Origin: an uncultured Erysipelotrichales bacterium | GTDB lineage: Bacteria > Bacillota_I > Bacilli_A > Erysipelotrichales > Coprobacillaceae | Direction: 5' to 3' | NCBI GenBank assembly: GCA_910586805.1 | Contig: CAJUJC010000009.1 | Coordinates: 1 to 31,231 of the forward strand | Length of the DNA stretch: 31,231 nt | Position numbers and translations under genes: made by a program | In this document: piece after piece, positions 1 to 7,495 of the stretch | Layout: every line of letters starts with the position of its first letter | How positions within the stretch are numbered: position 1 is the first letter of the stretch | The notes under the pieces: generated by a model | Databases searched by the model: none | The model's input: the letters and a program-made list of their open reading frames with translations, nothing else | Told to the model about the DNA's origin: nothing

Positions 1-322
1 CGAATAAGTCCTTGCAATCTTCTTTAACTACCCAATAACTATCGTTAAGTGATAAGCCCTGACAGATTTCAATAATTCCTTTGGTATCTTTTTCGTTCAA
101 TCCAATTCTTGCTAAAAAATTTGATACATATGCTCTATTTCTTGGAATAGTTCTTTTTTCTAGCCACCTTTTCAGTGATTTATCATTTATATCTAAATCT
201 AAAGGAATTTGAGATTTCATGCTTTCATCAACTGAGATTATATGAACTTGTAATCCATCATTTGTATTTTCCATAGAAAAATACAATAAATCATTATCAA
301 ATTGTTTTAAAATATAATTCAT
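1..322 (-). CDS. HipA-like protein, N-terminal part (runs off the left edge)
   Basis: This open frame reads leftward from an ATG at 322 and leaves the window at position 1, giving about 107 residues. A ribosome binding site (AAGGGTG) precedes the ATG. Residues around 54-63 read RWLEKRTIPR, followed by NRAYVSNFLARIGL, and near residue 90 the frame reads GLSLNDSYWVV. From memory this pattern is typical of the N-terminal region of HipA/CtkA-like kinase proteins of Bacillota, often found on mobile elements. The kinase domain would lie outside the window, so the function is not proven. It begins 67 bases past the tmRNA 3' end, a common integration site. It could also be a stand-alone regulator. 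Confidence 0.55.
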   Translation of the reverse strand, partial: MNYILKQFDNDLLYFSMENTNDGLQVHIISVDESMKSQIPLDLDINDKSLKRWLEKRTIPRNRAYVSNFLARIGLNEKDTKGIIEICQGLSLNDSYWVVKEDCKDLF

Positions 323-346
323 GAAAAACACACCCTTTCGTTATTT

Positions 347-380
347 AAAAAGACATTCTAAAAAATTTAAAATGTCTTTG
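347..380 (-). terminator. Rho-independent terminator of tmRNA
   Basis: A nine-base stem (AAAGACATT with AATGTCTTT, arms 371-379 and 349-357) with an AT-rich loop is followed by Ts on the minus strand. It lies directly after the CCA end of tmRNA. Confidence 0.8.
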
Positions 381-388
381 AATTCTCT

Positions 389-742
389 TGGTGGAGGTGA
401 GGGGAATCGAACCCCTGTCCAAAAGCCGTCCCATATAAGACTTCTACAGCTTATCTTATGGAATGTATTTAACTAAGCTACGATCCATAAGCAGTCTTTC
501 ACTTAGCGATTCTGTTAATTTTCGTGATATGCATCCAGACTCTACATATCCTTAACCTATAAGTTATGTTACCAGTTCTATATCCATAGGTATGACATAG
601 GCTGATATTCGCTAAAGTCTATCGTCGACTAGCAAGCGAAAGATAATTGTTGTCTGTTTCCAGATATTTTTTGATGCATTTAACGTATGCCTACGGCTGC
701 AATCCTATTCAAACTGACCCCTGTCGAATCCAAGACACCCCC
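389..742 (-). ncRNA. ssrA: tmRNA (transfer-messenger RNA)
   Basis: The RNA rescues stalled ribosomes together with SmpB, acting as an alanyl-tRNA mimic and as a short mRNA. The 5' end (GGGGGUGUC, position 742) pairs with CACCUCC just before the 3' ACCA (389-392). The T-arm GGUUCGAUUCC and the 5' segment UUGGAUUCGACAGGGGUCAG are conserved. The length is 354 nt, normal for one-piece tmRNA. Only three bases separate the smpB stop codon from the 5' end, so the RNA is probably cut from a smpB-ssrA transcript by RNase P. A TTGAAA/TATTAA pair lies upstream, but its spacing would start transcription inside the mature RNA. Confidence 0.96.
629..661 (-). other. tmRNA tag reading frame (GNRQQLSFAC)
   Basis: Aligning the segment after pseudoknot 1 with E. 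coli tmRNA (AAAAAAUAGUC before the GCA resume codon) places the resume codon at GGA, window 661-659. Ten codons then give GNRQQLSFAC before UAG at 631-629, inside the H5 hairpin (UUCGCU with AGCGAA). The length equals that of the E. coli tag. The pattern follows Bacillus-type tags such as GKQNNLSLAA, except for the FAC end. The frame rests on alignment by eye. Confidence 0.7.
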
Positions 743-745
743 AGA

Positions 746-1192
746 TTAATAAGCATTTTTCAATGCTCTTTCAACATCTCTTTTTGCATCTTTTGCTTTA
801 AGAGCCTGTCGTTTATCATATAATTTCTTACCTCTTGCTAAAGCAATCTCTACTTTAAGTTTAGAAGCATTGAAATATAGTTTTGTAGGAATAATTGTTA
901 ATCCATTTTCTTTAACCTCTTTTTGAAGTTTTTTTATTTCTTTTCTATGCAATAATAACTTTCTTGTTCTTAAAGGTTCATGATTAAATCTATTTCCTTG
1001 CTCATAAGGAGCAATATGCATATTTTCGATATAAGCTTCATTATTTTTGATACGAATGAATGCATCTTTTAAATTTGTACTGCCCTTACGTACTGACTTA
1101 ATTTCTGTTCCTCTAAGCTCAATACCAACTTCATAAGTATCCAATATAAGATAGTCATGATAGGCTTTTTTATTTTGTGAAACAATCTTCAT
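746..1192 (-). CDS. smpB: SsrA-binding protein SmpB
   Basis: SmpB binds the tRNA-like part of tmRNA and delivers it to stalled ribosomes in the cytoplasm. The 148-residue protein shows the family core: a KAYHDYLILDTYEVGIELRG start, GTEIKSVRKG, and KLYDKRQALKAKDAKRD near the end. The basic C-terminal tail that enters the mRNA channel is present and ends in ALKNAY. The ATG is preceded by AAGGAGGG at good distance. The gene sits 12 bases after rnr and ends three bases before tmRNA, so the substrate RNA and its partner are made together. The length is slightly below the usual 150-160. Confidence 0.97.
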   Translation of the reverse strand: MKIVSQNKKAYHDYLILDTYEVGIELRGTEIKSVRKGSTNLKDAFIRIKNNEAYIENMHIAPYEQGNRFNHEPLRTRKLLLHRKEIKKLQKEVKENGLTIIPTKLYFNASKLKVEIALARGKKLYDKRQALKAKDAKRDVERALKNAY

Positions 1193-1204
1193 GCATATCC
1201 CTCC

Positions 1205-3418
1205 TTACTTTCTTTTTCTAATAAATTTTCTTTGTCTATTTGACTTATTTATTTTACCCTTTTTCTTAACATTTGTCTTTACTTTTTTGTCATTTAAATA
1301 AATTGTTTTTTTCTTACGCAATTTTCTTTCCTGACCTACAAGAGTAAAGTCAATAGTCTTCTCATGTTTATTACAAGATAAAACTTTAATTTTAACTTTA
1401 TCAGATAATTTATAAGTTTTACCTGTCATTTCTCCAACAAGCATTAAATTCTTTTCATCATAATGATAATAATCATCAGTTAATTCAGTAATATGAACCA
1501 ATCCATCAACAGTATTAGGTAACTCTACAAAAAATCCAAACTGTGTAATAGATGAAATCATTCCCTCAAATTCTTCACCAATATGCTTAGACATGTATTC
1601 AGCCATTTTCATATCATCTACTTCTCGCTCAATATCAATAGCTTTTCTTTCACAATTCGATGAAGATTCAGCTAATACTGGAATAACTTCTTCAAAATGA
1701 GGAATTTTATCTAATTTTTGTTCAAATAAATATGTTCTAATCAAACGATGTACTAATAAATCAGGATAACGCCTAATTGGTGATGTAAAATGTGTATAAT
1801 ACTCATCAGCTAATCCATAATGACCTAAACACTGTTCATCATAACGTGCTTTTTGCATACATCTTAAAAGAAGTGTCGCTATAATTGTATGTTCATCAGT
1901 TCCCTTTGATGCATCAACAATTGCACTTAATTCATTTGGATAAACATGTTCTAAAGAACCTTTAATAGAATATCCTAATGGTTTTACAATAGATACAAAT
2001 TGTTGTAATTTCTTAAGTTTTGGATGTTCATGAACACGATAAATAAAAGGTAAATCCATCCATTTAAAATGTTGAGCAACTGTTTCATTGGCACATAACA
2101 TAAACTCTTCAATAATACGATCAGAAACACCTCGTTCTCTTAATACAACATCAATAGCATTCCCATCTCCATCAACAAGAACTTTTCCTTCATTCACATC
2201 AAAATCAATCGCACCTTTTTGATCACGTTTCTTTCTTAAAAGAGAAGCAAGTTCTTCCATCAAAAAGAATAAATCTACAACATCATCATATTCTTCTTGT
2301 AAATGTTTATCTCCAGCTAAAATCTTATTAACATTATTATAAGTCATACGATGTGATGAACAAATAACTGTTGGTTTTATATCATGACTGACAACATTTC
2401 CATTTTCATCAATTTCCATAATACAGCTTATAGCATATCTATCAACACGAGGATTCAATGAACAAATACCATTTGATAATTTATGTGGTAACATAGGAAT
2501 AACTCTATCCACTAAGTAAATAGATGTTCCTCTTTTTACAGCCTCTTTATCTAAAGGAGACCCTTCTGTAACATAATATGACACATCGGCAATATGAACT
2601 CCTAATTGATAATGATTATTTTCTAATTTTTTCAATGAAATGGCATCATCTAAATCTTTAGCATCATCACCATCAATAGTAACAATCATTTCATTCCTTA
2701 AGTCCACTCTCTTTTCAATATCCTTATAATCAATTTCATTAGGTATACCTTCAATAAAATCATAGACATCTTTAGGAAACTCTATATCAACATCATATGA
2801 ATGAACGACTGATAATATATCAACACCTGGATCATTTCTATGTCCAATAATCTTGACAACATCACCTTTAATTTGTGGTTTAAATGTTTTCACATCTACA
2901 ACAACTTTATGTCCAATCATCGCACCATGCATATGTGCATGATCCACAAATATAGGTTTTGTAAACTTTGGATCATCAACTTGTATAAAGAAATCTCTTT
3001 TTCCTTTTTTAACCTCACCAACATAACGTGTTTTTCCACGTTTAACAACACGTTTTACTCTTCCTTCTTCACGTTGACCTTTAGAAGGAATTTTTTCAAT
3101 TAAAACAGTATCTTTATCATAAGCATCTTTTAAATTCGTTTCATGAATATAAAATTCTCTTTCCTCGTCAACTTTCACAAATGCAAATCCACGTTTATTC
3201 ATTTCTATAATACCAGTATAAAAATGAAGTTGCTCACTTAAATAATATTCATTCTTATGATTTCTTACAATCATTCCTTCATCTTCTAATGCATTCATTA
3301 ATTTAATAAAAGATATATAGTCAGTTGTTTCAACCATTTCAAAATATTGTGCAAGTTCATCTATCTTTCTATATGTATACTTTTCATCTTCTAAAAGTTT
3401 TAAAATTTTTTCTTTCAT
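1205..3418 (-). CDS. rnr: Ribonuclease R
   Basis: RNase R is a processive 3'-to-5' exoribonuclease that degrades structured RNA and cooperates with tmRNA in removing defective mRNAs. The 737-residue protein has an N-terminal winged-helix region (about 1-65), cold-shock domains (about 65-230), and the RNB catalytic domain. The metal-binding signature DGDDAKDLDDA is at residues 249-259. An S1 domain lies around 620-700, followed by a very lysine-rich tail. GAGGAGGTGAG precedes the ATG. It lies between secG and smpB, a gene order frequent in Bacillota. A terminator-like hairpin separates it from secG, so part of its transcription may be attenuated. Confidence 0.97.
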   Translation of the reverse strand: MKEKILKLLEDEKYTYRKIDELAQYFEMVETTDYISFIKLMNALEDEGMIVRNHKNEYYLSEQLHFYTGIIEMNKRGFAFVKVDEEREFYIHETNLKDAYDKDTVLIEKIPSKGQREEGRVKRVVKRGKTRYVGEVKKGKRDFFIQVDDPKFTKPIFVDHAHMHGAMIGHKVVVDVKTFKPQIKGDVVKIIGHRNDPGVDILSVVHSYDVDIEFPKDVYDFIEGIPNEIDYKDIEKRVDLRNEMIVTIDGDDAKDLDDAISLKKLENNHYQLGVHIADVSYYVTEGSPLDKEAVKRGTSIYLVDRVIPMLPHKLSNGICSLNPRVDRYAISCIMEIDENGNVVSHDIKPTVICSSHRMTYNNVNKILAGDKHLQEEYDDVVDLFFLMEELASLLRKKRDQKGAIDFDVNEGKVLVDGDGNAIDVVLRERGVSDRIIEEFMLCANETVAQHFKWMDLPFIYRVHEHPKLKKLQQFVSIVKPLGYSIKGSLEHVYPNELSAIVDASKGTDEHTIIATLLLRCMQKARYDEQCLGHYGLADEYYTHFTSPIRRYPDLLVHRLIRTYLFEQKLDKIPHFEEVIPVLAESSSNCERKAIDIEREVDDMKMAEYMSKHIGEEFEGMISSITQFGFFVELPNTVDGLVHITELTDDYYHYDEKNLMLVGEMTGKTYKLSDKVKIKVLSCNKHEKTIDFTLVGQERKLRKKKTIYLNDKKVKTNVKKKGKINKSNRQRKFIRKRK

Positions 3419-3444
3419 TTTCTCACCTCCTCTTTAGTATAACC

Positions 3445-3476
3445 AAAAATAAAAATGGGACACATCATGCCCCATT
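3445..3476 (-). terminator. Terminator or attenuator between secG and rnr
   Basis: The stem AATGGG/CCCATT (3470-3476 with 3453-3459) is followed by a T-rich run on the minus strand. It lies five bases after the secG stop and about 35 bases before the rnr start. Either rnr is expressed by read-through or it uses the TATACT-like box just after the T run. Confidence 0.6.
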
Positions 3477-3480
3477 ATTT

Positions 3481-3699
3481 TTAACCCATTCTAATTAAAA
3501 TCGCAATCACAAAGAAAGCAATTCCTAATCCCACAGTAATTCTAGAAAGTATCAAATCAGCGCCTCTCTCTTTTTGATTCGCAAAAAGATTAGAACTTTG
3601 ACCTGTTAAGGCATTAACAATACCATCAGATTTACCACTTTGTAATAGGCATACAATAATAAGAGCTACTGAAACAATCATTAATAAAATATCTAACAT
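3481..3699 (-). CDS. secG: Preprotein translocase subunit SecG
   Basis: SecG is a small membrane subunit of the SecYEG channel that helps SecA-driven protein export. The 72 residues form two membrane helices (about 2-20 and 50-70). They are joined by a loop with the typical SGKSDGIVNALTGQSSNLFA pattern, and RGADLILSRIT precedes the second helix. Length and layout match Bacillota SecG. A strong AAAGGAGGT site precedes the ATG, and a good SigA-type promoter lies just upstream. It is the first gene of the secG-rnr-smpB-ssrA series. Confidence 0.93.
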   Translation of the reverse strand: MLDILLMIVSVALIIVCLLQSGKSDGIVNALTGQSSNLFANQKERGADLILSRITVGLGIAFFVIAILIRMG

Positions 3700-3741
3700 T
3701 GTGATACCTCCTTTTCTTTAAAATTTCACATTAGCATTGCA

Positions 3742-3770
3742 ATAATAACACATTCCTCATAAAAATACAA
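3742..3770 (-). promoter_or_regulatory. SigA-type promoter of secG
   Basis: TTGTAT (3770-3765), a 17-base spacer and TATTAT (3747-3742) lie about 42 bases before the secG start. The rest of 3770-3890 is AT-rich and shows no gene. Confidence 0.6.
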
Positions 3771-3892
3771 GAACTTTATTTATTCAAACAATAATATTAA
3801 ATTCTATATTGTCTCAACAAGTTAAATGATTATTAAAAAAGATACAGTTCTATAATTTTATAATCTAAAGATAATTGTATATAAAAGATGAA

Positions 3893-3939
3893 ATTGAAAA
3901 GGATTGATTTTCATATTCATTAAATAAAATCAATCCTTT
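3893..3939 (-). terminator. Terminator after the alpha/beta hydrolase gene
   Basis: A perfect 14-base inverted repeat (3898-3911 with 3926-3939, AAAGGATTGATTTT) lies 13 bases past the hydrolase stop. A short T-rich stretch follows on the minus strand. Confidence 0.8.
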
Positions 3940-3951
3940 ATTAATACAAAA

Positions 3952-4914
3952 CTACTCATTTACATAATTCTTTAGAAAAGAAAATACTGTTTTATAATAT
4001 GTGTCTGCATCAACATCAGCGCTTTGCCCATGTCCTGCACCATCTACAATTAGCAATTGTTTTTCCCCAGTATATTCTTCATATAACTTTTCTCCCATGC
4101 TTGTAGGTACATAATCATCGCTACCACCATGAATAAACAAAATTGGCAATGTTGCTTTTTTTAATTGCTCTTGTGCATCAGCATTATAAAATGAGAACCC
4201 TAAACGTATTTGCCCCACAATTGAGGCAGCTGGTAAAAACGGAAAAGATGGTAAACCAAAACGTTCTTTTAATTGATCCTTAAACATATCATAAGCACTT
4301 GTATATCCACAGTCTTCTACCACTGCCACAACTTGCTTTGGTAATAATTCATTTTCTCCTGCTGCCATCATGATTGTTGCTGCACCCATAGATTCTCCAT
4401 ATAAAATAATTTGTGCCTTTTGATCTTCCTCACAAATACATTTTGCCCAAAGAATGATATCATCTTTTTCTAACCATCCCATAGATAAAAAGTCTCCCTC
4501 ACTCTTCCCACGACCACGTTGATCAATAGCAATAACATTCCAACCCTTTTCCACAAATGGAACAATAGCAGGAGCAATATCACGATGATCTACTGTATAG
4601 CCATGAACAGCCAAAACATAAATATGAGAATCTTGATTTCCTTCATAGACTTGAGCCCATAACTGCTGTCCCTGTTGATTTTTTATTGTCCATTCTTTTA
4701 ATTGTTGATTTTTAACCCATTCATCATAATATGCTTGAGCTTTTGTATCTTGATGTCCAGTATATGCTTCTCCATTCATCGATCCAATACACCCCTGTTC
4801 ATCAACAATAAGTGCATAATTAATCAAATAATTTCCAGCAAAACCACAAATTCCAATTGCGAGTACACATACTGTAATGATAATACATATCCAAAATTTC
4901 TTTTTCTTTAACAT
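3952..4914 (-). CDS. Membrane-anchored alpha/beta hydrolase (S33-like)
   Basis: This is a serine hydrolase of the alpha/beta fold, substrate unknown. Residues 7-30 form one N-terminal membrane helix or uncleaved signal anchor, so the catalytic domain probably sits outside the membrane. The nucleophile elbow GESMG places Ser175. Asp266 or Asp267 (HGGSDDYVP) and His295 (GAGHGQS) complete the triad. HGYTVDH (about 104) and DQRGRGKSEG (131-140) are typical of the YqkD/S33 lysophospholipase-like group. GAGGG precedes the ATG. The gene follows a MarR regulator by 45 bases and should share its promoter, which suggests a stress- or ligand-induced esterase. Confidence 0.85.
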   Translation of the reverse strand: MLKKKKFWICIIITVCVLAIGICGFAGNYLINYALIVDEQGCIGSMNGEAYTGHQDTKAQAYYDEWVKNQQLKEWTIKNQQGQQLWAQVYEGNQDSHIYVLAVHGYTVDHRDIAPAIVPFVEKGWNVIAIDQRGRGKSEGDFLSMGWLEKDDIILWAKCICEEDQKAQIILYGESMGAATIMMAAGENELLPKQVVAVVEDCGYTSAYDMFKDQLKERFGLPSFPFLPAASIVGQIRLGFSFYNADAQEQLKKATLPILFIHGGSDDYVPTSMGEKLYEEYTGEKQLLIVDGAGHGQSADVDADTYYKTVFSFLKNYVNE

Positions 4915-4959
4915 ATATTAACCCTCATTTCATCATATATCCTTATTAATAAAACATCA

Positions 4960-5382
4960 TTAGCTTTCAATCTCTTCTTTTGCAATCTGAGCTATCAACT
5001 TAAATAGCTTCAACGCTTTTTCAGCATTATCCATTCCCACACGTTCTATCAATCTATCTACAATTCGCAAAATGCGTTCATGCTCCTTTTCATATAACGA
5101 AGTTTGATCTTTATTCAAAGTCACAAAAATTTGACGTTTATCTTGTTTAGAACGTAATCGTTGAATCAATTGCTTTTCTTCCATTGAAGTTAATGTTCGA
5201 TTCATTTGTGATTTTAACATACCTATTTCATGACATAGATCAGTTGCAGTCACATTGTTATCTTGATTATGATAAAGATAACGATAAATCAATATTTCGT
5301 TCAAAGGCATTTCTGATACAATTTTTTCATTATTAATAGCGATTGTGAGTTGTAACCATGCTTCTAAAATTTCTTCATTCAT
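4960..5382 (-). CDS. MarR-family transcriptional regulator
   Basis: This is a 140-residue winged-helix repressor of the MarR type, which usually acts as a dimer and answers to small phenolic or oxidising compounds. The helix-turn-helix region lies around residues 45-75 (TATDLCHEIGMLKSQMNRTL), followed by the wing, with RLRSKQDKRQIFVTL around 90-105, the hallmark DxR segment of the family. The start has AAGAAGGTGA upstream. The gene has its own strong promoter with an inverted repeat at the presumed transcription start, consistent with autorepression. The hydrolase downstream is the likely target. The inducer cannot be deduced. Confidence 0.92.
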   Translation of the reverse strand: MNEEILEAWLQLTIAINNEKIVSEMPLNEILIYRYLYHNQDNNVTATDLCHEIGMLKSQMNRTLTSMEEKQLIQRLRSKQDKRQIFVTLNKDQTSLYEKEHERILRIVDRLIERVGMDNAEKALKLFKLIAQIAKEEIES

Positions 5383-5409
5383 TTTTTAATTGTCACCTTC
5401 TTTTAGATT

Positions 5410-5424
5410 GTTCACTATGTGAAC
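5410..5424. promoter_or_regulatory. Probable MarR operator (inverted repeat)
   Basis: GTTCAC-TAT-GTGAAC is a perfect 6+3+6 inverted repeat. It begins eight bases downstream of the -10 box of the marR promoter and overlaps the expected transcription start. Bound repressor would block RNA polymerase. Confidence 0.65.
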
Positions 5425-5431
5425 TATTTAT

Positions 5432-5459
5432 ATTATAAATAAATTCATTGATTTGTCAA
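5432..5459 (-). promoter_or_regulatory. Consensus SigA promoter of marR-hydrolase
   Basis: TTGACA (5459-5454), 16 bases, TATAAT (5437-5432): both boxes match the consensus exactly. This is the strongest promoter by eye in the window and fits a gene pair held off by a repressor. Confidence 0.85.
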
Positions 5460-5471
5460 TCTTTTTATCTA

Positions 5472-5500
5472 ATAAAAAAGCATCGTTAAAAACGGTGCTT
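5472..5500 (-). terminator. Terminator after the TagO-like gene
   Basis: Ten-base arms AAGCACCGTT and AACGATGCTT (5491-5500 with 5478-5487, one mismatch) are followed by TTTTTTATT on the minus strand, about 35 bases past the stop at 5534. Confidence 0.75.
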
Positions 5501-5533
5501 ATGTTTAATAATTTGAAATTGTCTCATAGAACT

Positions 5534-7234
5534 TTATTCACCTAGAGCGACAACACTAAATCTTTGATCTTTTTCAATCAAAGTAACAGTTGTTTTTAAA
5601 CGATCAGAATTAATAATTGGATTTGTCTCATTAAAAAACACTTCAATTTGTAAATCATAATAACTATAATCTTCTAAACCTATTAATGCTTTTTTAGACT
5701 TTTCATAAGATACAATACGATAATCTTTAACTTGTTGATTATTCATTTGAAGTTGTATATAGTGATTTGCATCTTTATAGTAATCTTCTGATGCATAAAC
5801 CATAAAATCATCTTTCTTCTCACTGTAAAAATAATCAACTCCACCAATTTGATCCTTTTCTTTATTTGATAAAGTATAATAGTCACAAATAAAATAAGTG
5901 CCTACCATTTTACCAATCATCTCTTTATCCTTTTCTTCAATAGCTATTTTTAATTGATTATATACTGTTCCCATCAACTTTGTTTCTTTATCTACAACCT
6001 TATAAACAACTTTTAATTCCTGTGATGGCTTCTTTTTCTTTGGCTGATTATTTATTAAGAAAAGACCTGAGCAAATAATACCAATAATTAAAACAATAAT
6101 AATTGTATATCTTGTTTTGAGTTTATTAACAACTCTTCTATATGGTTTTGTATCTTTAATAGATGGTAAATATTTACTTTTAATAAAAATATTAGCTACT
6201 GTCAATAATGGTTTATACTTACGATCTATCATGCTTGTTGCTTCTACAAATAATTCAAACAATATCATAAGAACAACAAATATTACAGATGCAACTATTT
6301 TATCAAATAAATATATGTATGAGCATATTGAAAATAAAATCGTAATAAAATATAAAATCAATACACTTTTTGTTTGTCCCAATTCTAAAGAAAACATTAA
6401 TTTATGATGCAAATGATTTCTATCTGCTTCACTAAAACTCTTATGATGAACCTTTCGTCTTACAATAGCTATTAATGTATCCATAATAGGAACCATTAAT
6501 ACAACAATTGGTGCTCCAAGCGTGAAAAATGATGAGCTTTTATATCCAAAACCAAGTAATGATATAACAGCAATCATAAATCCAATAAATAATGCTCCGC
6601 AATCACCTAAAAATATCGATGCAGGATGGAAATTATAAACAAGAAATCCACCAATAGCTCCAGCAAGTAATAATGATAGAGACGATATATCTGTTCTTCC
6701 ATATGTCAAAGATGTAAGTGAGATTGTAACTAATACAATAATAGAAATTCCACCACACAAGCCATCTAATCCATCTATTAAATTAACTGCATTTGTAATA
6801 CCTACAATCCAAATAATTGTAATCAAAATAGCTATAACATATGATATTTGACTTGGTAAAAATGGTAATGTAAAACCTTTTAATGCAATATCTCCACTAA
6901 TAATAACAATTAATGCAGCAAGAATTTGCCCTAACATTTTTAATTTTGGTGATAAATCATGAATATCATCATAAAAACCAGTCATAAATATCACAAATCC
7001 ACCTATTAGCATTGCATTAATTTGAATATCTGTCTTTAAAAAAATCATTGCTCCAATCAAAAAACTTATATAAATAGCATATCCACCAGTTCTTGCTATA
7101 ATTCCTTTATGTATTGTACGATTATTGACATGAGCAATAATTCCTAATTTTTTTGATACTTTTCCAACAATAGGAACAAGGAGTAAACTTATTAAAAATG
7201 TGACAATAAATGACAAACATATTTCTAAACTCAT
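5534..7234 (-). CDS. tagO: Undecaprenyl-phosphate sugar-1-phosphate transferase (TagO/WecA type) with extra C-terminal domain
   Basis: This is a polytopic membrane enzyme that links a HexNAc-1-phosphate (usually GlcNAc) to undecaprenyl phosphate, the first step of teichoic acid or surface polysaccharide synthesis. Residues 1-330 form about ten helices with the family motifs FYDDIHDL (87-94), NLIDGLDGL (151-159), FLGDCGALFIGF (208-219) and HLHHKL (274-279). The normal enzyme is about 320-360 residues. This one has 566. A further helix (376-394) is followed by a lysine-rich segment and about 170 soluble residues, probably outside the membrane, that I do not recognise. GAAAGGAG precedes the ATG. 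The gene stands alone, with its own TATAAT box upstream, facing mupG. Confidence 0.85.
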   Translation of the reverse strand: MSLEICLSFIVTFLISLLLVPIVGKVSKKLGIIAHVNNRTIHKGIIARTGGYAIYISFLIGAMIFLKTDIQINAMLIGGFVIFMTGFYDDIHDLSPKLKMLGQILAALIVIISGDIALKGFTLPFLPSQISYVIAILITIIWIVGITNAVNLIDGLDGLCGGISIIVLVTISLTSLTYGRTDISSLSLLLAGAIGGFLVYNFHPASIFLGDCGALFIGFMIAVISLLGFGYKSSSFFTLGAPIVVLMVPIMDTLIAIVRRKVHHKSFSEADRNHLHHKLMFSLELGQTKSVLILYFITILFSICSYIYLFDKIVASVIFVVLMILFELFVEATSMIDRKYKPLLTVANIFIKSKYLPSIKDTKPYRRVVNKLKTRYTIIIVLIIGIICSGLFLINNQPKKKKPSQELKVVYKVVDKETKLMGTVYNQLKIAIEEKDKEMIGKMVGTYFICDYYTLSNKEKDQIGGVDYFYSEKKDDFMVYASEDYYKDANHYIQLQMNNQQVKDYRIVSYEKSKKALIGLEDYSYYDLQIEVFFNETNPIINSDRLKTTVTLIEKDQRFSVVALGE

Positions 7235-7417
7235 ATCAATGCTCCTTTCTTTTTGTTATTATAGTACAAAAATAGAAAAATTTGAATTTTATTTTTTAAA
7301 TATCTTGAATTTATGCCACTATTCAATAAATTATATAATATATATTAAATTTTATATAATTTTTCTTAAATACATTTCACTATAATGACACATTCAAAAA
7401 AATAATAATAACAACTA

Positions 7418-7446
7418 TTGAAAGATAAGCCTATTTATAAGATAAT
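7418..7446 (+). promoter_or_regulatory. Candidate promoter of mupG
   Basis: TTGAAA (7418-7423), 17 bases, GATAAT (7441-7446), 50 bases before the mupG start. A second TATAAT at 7381-7386 lacks a good -35 box. The 261-base divergent gap 7235-7495 holds nothing else that I can support. Confidence 0.45.
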
Positions 7447-7495
7447 ATACACATGAAGATATTTCATAAATATTATAAAAAGGAGAAAACGAATT

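Noticed and set aside
629..670. Alternative tmRNA tag frame reading ETDNNYLSLA
   Set aside because: It looks more like a normal tag, but it is out of phase with the resume motif and continues SRR before its stop, instead of ending after LA.
2840..3103. Plus-strand open frame antisense to rnr
   Set aside because: It is a low-complexity Phe/Asn-rich shadow of a conserved gene in an AT-rich genome, with no ribosome site.
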